10,000 nt of DNA from Trachelipus rathkii. Taxonomy: Eukaryota; Arthropoda; Malacostraca; Isopoda; Trachelipodidae. Position numbers and translations under genes: made by a program. Positions 7,742 through 10,000 of this stretch are shown here, piece after piece. The notes below the pieces were generated by a model. The model was given only the letters and a program-made list of their open reading frames with translations, ran no database searches and was not told the origin of the DNA. The DNA lies in assembly GCA_015478945.1 (NCBI GenBank), contig JABUQX010038794.1, positions 1-10,000 on the forward strand, written 5' to 3'. Position 1 is the stretch's first letter. Each line of letters starts with the position of its first letter.

Positions 7742-7920
7742 CAGGGTTGTGGAGTCGGTTCAAAAATTTTCCGACTCCGACTCCGACTCCGACTCCACCC
7801 TCTTCAAAATTACCGAACTCGACCTGGGACGACTCCGGCCTCTTGAAAATTACCGACTCCGCCCCGACCCGACTCCATCCTTTTGAAAATTACCGACCCG
7901 ACTCCGACCCACCCCTCTGG
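7742..7920 (+). mobile_element. hAT-like transposon terminus with CGACTCC subterminal repeats
   Basis: Starts CAGGGTTGTGGAGTCGG exactly at the end of an ATT tract. That sequence resembles the terminal inverted repeat of a widespread hAT group (recalled, not checked). It continues as CCGACTCCGACTCCGACTCC and then about three ~40-bp units of the type TTGAAAATTACCGACTCCG-CCCGACTCCA. The opposite terminus (CCACAACCCTG) does not occur in the window, so this is a solo or truncated end, cut off by (AT)n at about 7926. The unit differs from clusters A and B, which have CAGAGTCGATTTT instead of TTGAAAATTAC, so it is a related but separate family. Confidence 0.65.
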
Positions 7921-7925
7921 AAAGT

Positions 7926-8152
<227 letters not shown>

Positions 8153-8700
8153 TTATGAGGGTATTTTGTTACCTGTGGCAATGTATAGTAGTGAGACTAA
8201 GGTCTGGAATAAGAGGTATAAATCTTAAAAAGTACAATATGTTCAGATGGATAATCTTAGAAAGGTGTTAGGTGTGAGAAGAATTGCAAAATAAGGAATA
8301 AACGTATTAGAGAGTTGTGTGGTGTGAAGAAAGAAATAAATGAGAGAATCAATGAAAATTGAGATGGTTTGGTCATGGGAAAAGGATGGATGATAGTTTG
8401 TTGGTTAAGCAGATGCATAGTGGTGAGTGTCCAGGGAATTGACCTGGCAGTGAGAACCGAAGAAAAAGTGATTGAGTCAGTAAAGGAATGCCTAAAAGAG
8501 AGAAATGTAAGTTTAGTAGAGGCGAGAAGAAAGATGCAAAAATAGAAGTGAATGGCGGGGGTTTGTGAGGGGGTATGTTTATGGACCCTGGGCTAAGGGA
8601 TGAACCCCACATTGGCGAGATGCCATGGTGAGGGTCCATCGCTGTCCCTTGAAGCTTATAGATTCTGACTCTGACGAGCTCTCACCAAAAGGTATAAAGG
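8153..8700 (+). pseudogene. LINE 3'-end fragment, copy 2 (5'-truncated)
   Basis: C-terminal part of LINE ORF2 plus the start of its 3' UTR, truncated in (AT)n at its 5' side. Seen: [17 protein letters not shown] (8163-8213), [15 protein letters not shown] just after it, RIRELCGVKKEINERINE (8303-8356), then a decayed LRWFGH-like block, ESVKECLKERNVSL, and the RDEP tail in shifted frames. Relatives show this order at the C-terminus of arthropod LINE reverse transcriptases. Frameshifts and stops make it non-functional. It is homologous to 594-1155 of copy 1 and, in its last ~230 bases, close to copy 3 (about 90% by eye). The match stops at GGTATAAAGG (8691-8700), where copy 3 begins directly, so its own distal 3' tail is missing. 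Confidence 0.85.
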
Positions 8701-9150
8701 AATGTGCCTATATAAGAACAACAGTATGTTGCGATGGTTTGGCCCTATGTGGAAAAGGGGGATGGACAATGATAGTTTATTGGTTAAGCAGATGCAGCAA
8801 AGGTGAGTGTGTTGGGAATCTACCTGGCCGGGAGACCGAAGGAAAAGTGGATTGAGTCAGTAAAGGAATGTCTGAAAGAGAGAAATGTGAGTTTGGCAGC
8901 AGAGGCGAGAAGAAAGATGCAAAATAGAAGTGAATGGCGGGGTTTTGTGAGGGGGTATGTTTGTAGCCCACCTGGGCTAAGGGATGAACCCTACATTGGC
9001 GAGATGCCATGGTGAGGGTCCGTCAGGGTCCCTTGAAGCTCTAGGATGGATTTTCTGACTGCGACGAGCTCTCACTAAAAGGTATAAAGGGGCGGAAAGA
9101 CTGGGCTTTCTTTTCGACTTTCGTCATATTCTTCTACTACTTTTCTGTTT
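8701..9150 (+). pseudogene. LINE 3'-end fragment, copy 3 (in tandem with copy 2)
   Basis: Second, more strongly 5'-truncated copy in direct orientation. Seen: MLRWFG (8726-8743), a MDNDSLLVKQM-like block, then one open frame from 8803 to a TGA at 9013-9015 with GRPKEKW (8830-8850), KECLKERN, EARRKMQN and SEWRGFVRG (8929-8955). The end PYIGEMPW plus stop is also visible at the DNA level in copy 2, so it is probably the native C-terminus. The 3' UTR continues through GGTATAAAGGGGCGGAAAGA to about 9150, matching the tail of copy 1. This is the best-preserved LINE piece here but far too short to act. The 70-codon open stretch is a fragment, not a gene. Confidence 0.88.
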
Positions 9151-9205
9151 CCAATGATGCTCGATTGTAGGTAACGTTTGGCGGAGAGGAAGGTGGGCAT
9201 GATTT
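9151..9205. other. Short unassigned stretch after the LINE tail
   Basis: Ordinary sequence between the end of the LINE copy 3 tail and the next (AT)n tract. Nothing recognisable. Confidence 0.4.

Positions 9206-10000
<795 letters not shown>

Noticed and set aside
7302..7763. 153-codon frame on the minus strand
   Set aside because: The longest frame in the window, but nearly all of it is translated AAT/ATT repeat, and its non-repeat ends fall in foldback unit 4 and the hAT-like terminus.
8648..8680. CTGACTCTGACGAGCTCTC as another GACTC repeat
   Set aside because: The same segment is in LINE copy 3 (CTGACTGCGACGAGCTCTC), so it is LINE 3' UTR and not part of the GACTC minisatellite.
8625..8855. 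76-codon + frame across the LINE copy 2/3 junction
   Set aside because: It is in the wrong frame for the LINE motifs, which read in other frames here, and it crosses two fragments.

Overview
The window looks like non-genic, repeat-dominated DNA from an animal nuclear genome, most likely an arthropod. The LINE tail sequences (LRWFG, GRPKEKW, SEWRGFVRG) and the heavy load of (AT)n and (AAT)n microsatellites remind me of decapod crustaceans such as shrimps and crabs. That assignment is from memory of such genomes and is not proven here. I see no intact host gene, no convincing tRNA or rRNA gene, no CRISPR and nothing bacterial. By eye, about a quarter of the window is simple repeat.

Layout. 1-1227: decayed 3' half of a LINE (non-LTR retrotransposon), reading +, with reverse-transcriptase motifs and a 3' tail. 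1286-1438: (GAT)n then (TA)n. 1451-1565: a cluster of ACTTGTACTTGA-type motifs. 1861-5560: probably one DNA transposon. It has a ~100-bp inverted arm at each end (1861-1968 and 5467-5560) and between them a broken hAT-superfamily transposase of the DUF4371 / ZMYM1-like (52-kDa repressor-like) type, readable on + from about 2119 to a stop at 4414-4416, with a poly(A) signal at 4491. Two GACTC-rich minisatellite clusters lie at 5108-5214 and 5568-5712. 5785-6335: mirrored (AAT)n/(ATT)n tracts.

6339-7392: a foldback arrangement with two forward and two reverse copies of an unclassified ~80-100 bp repeat around a GC-richer island (6781-6995). 7405-7740: more mirrored AAT/ATT tracts. 7742-7920: a hAT-like terminus (CAGGGTTGTGGAGTCGG followed by CGACTCC repeats). 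7926-8150: a long (AT)n tract. 8153-9150: two truncated LINE 3' ends in direct tandem, same family as the copy at 1-1227. 9206-9550: (AT)n tracts. 9551-10000: T-rich sequence I cannot identify.

No genes work together here. The window records successive insertions and decay: LINE 3' ends, one autonomous-type hAT copy, fragments of at least one other hAT-like family, and microsatellites grown between and inside them. Long conceptual runs of Ile/Tyr, Asn or Leu in all frames are translated microsatellites, not proteins. I did not find a convincing new biological system. The most useful leads are the hAT element's boundaries, its hairpin-bearing GACTC subterminal repeats, and the foldback array at 6339-7392.
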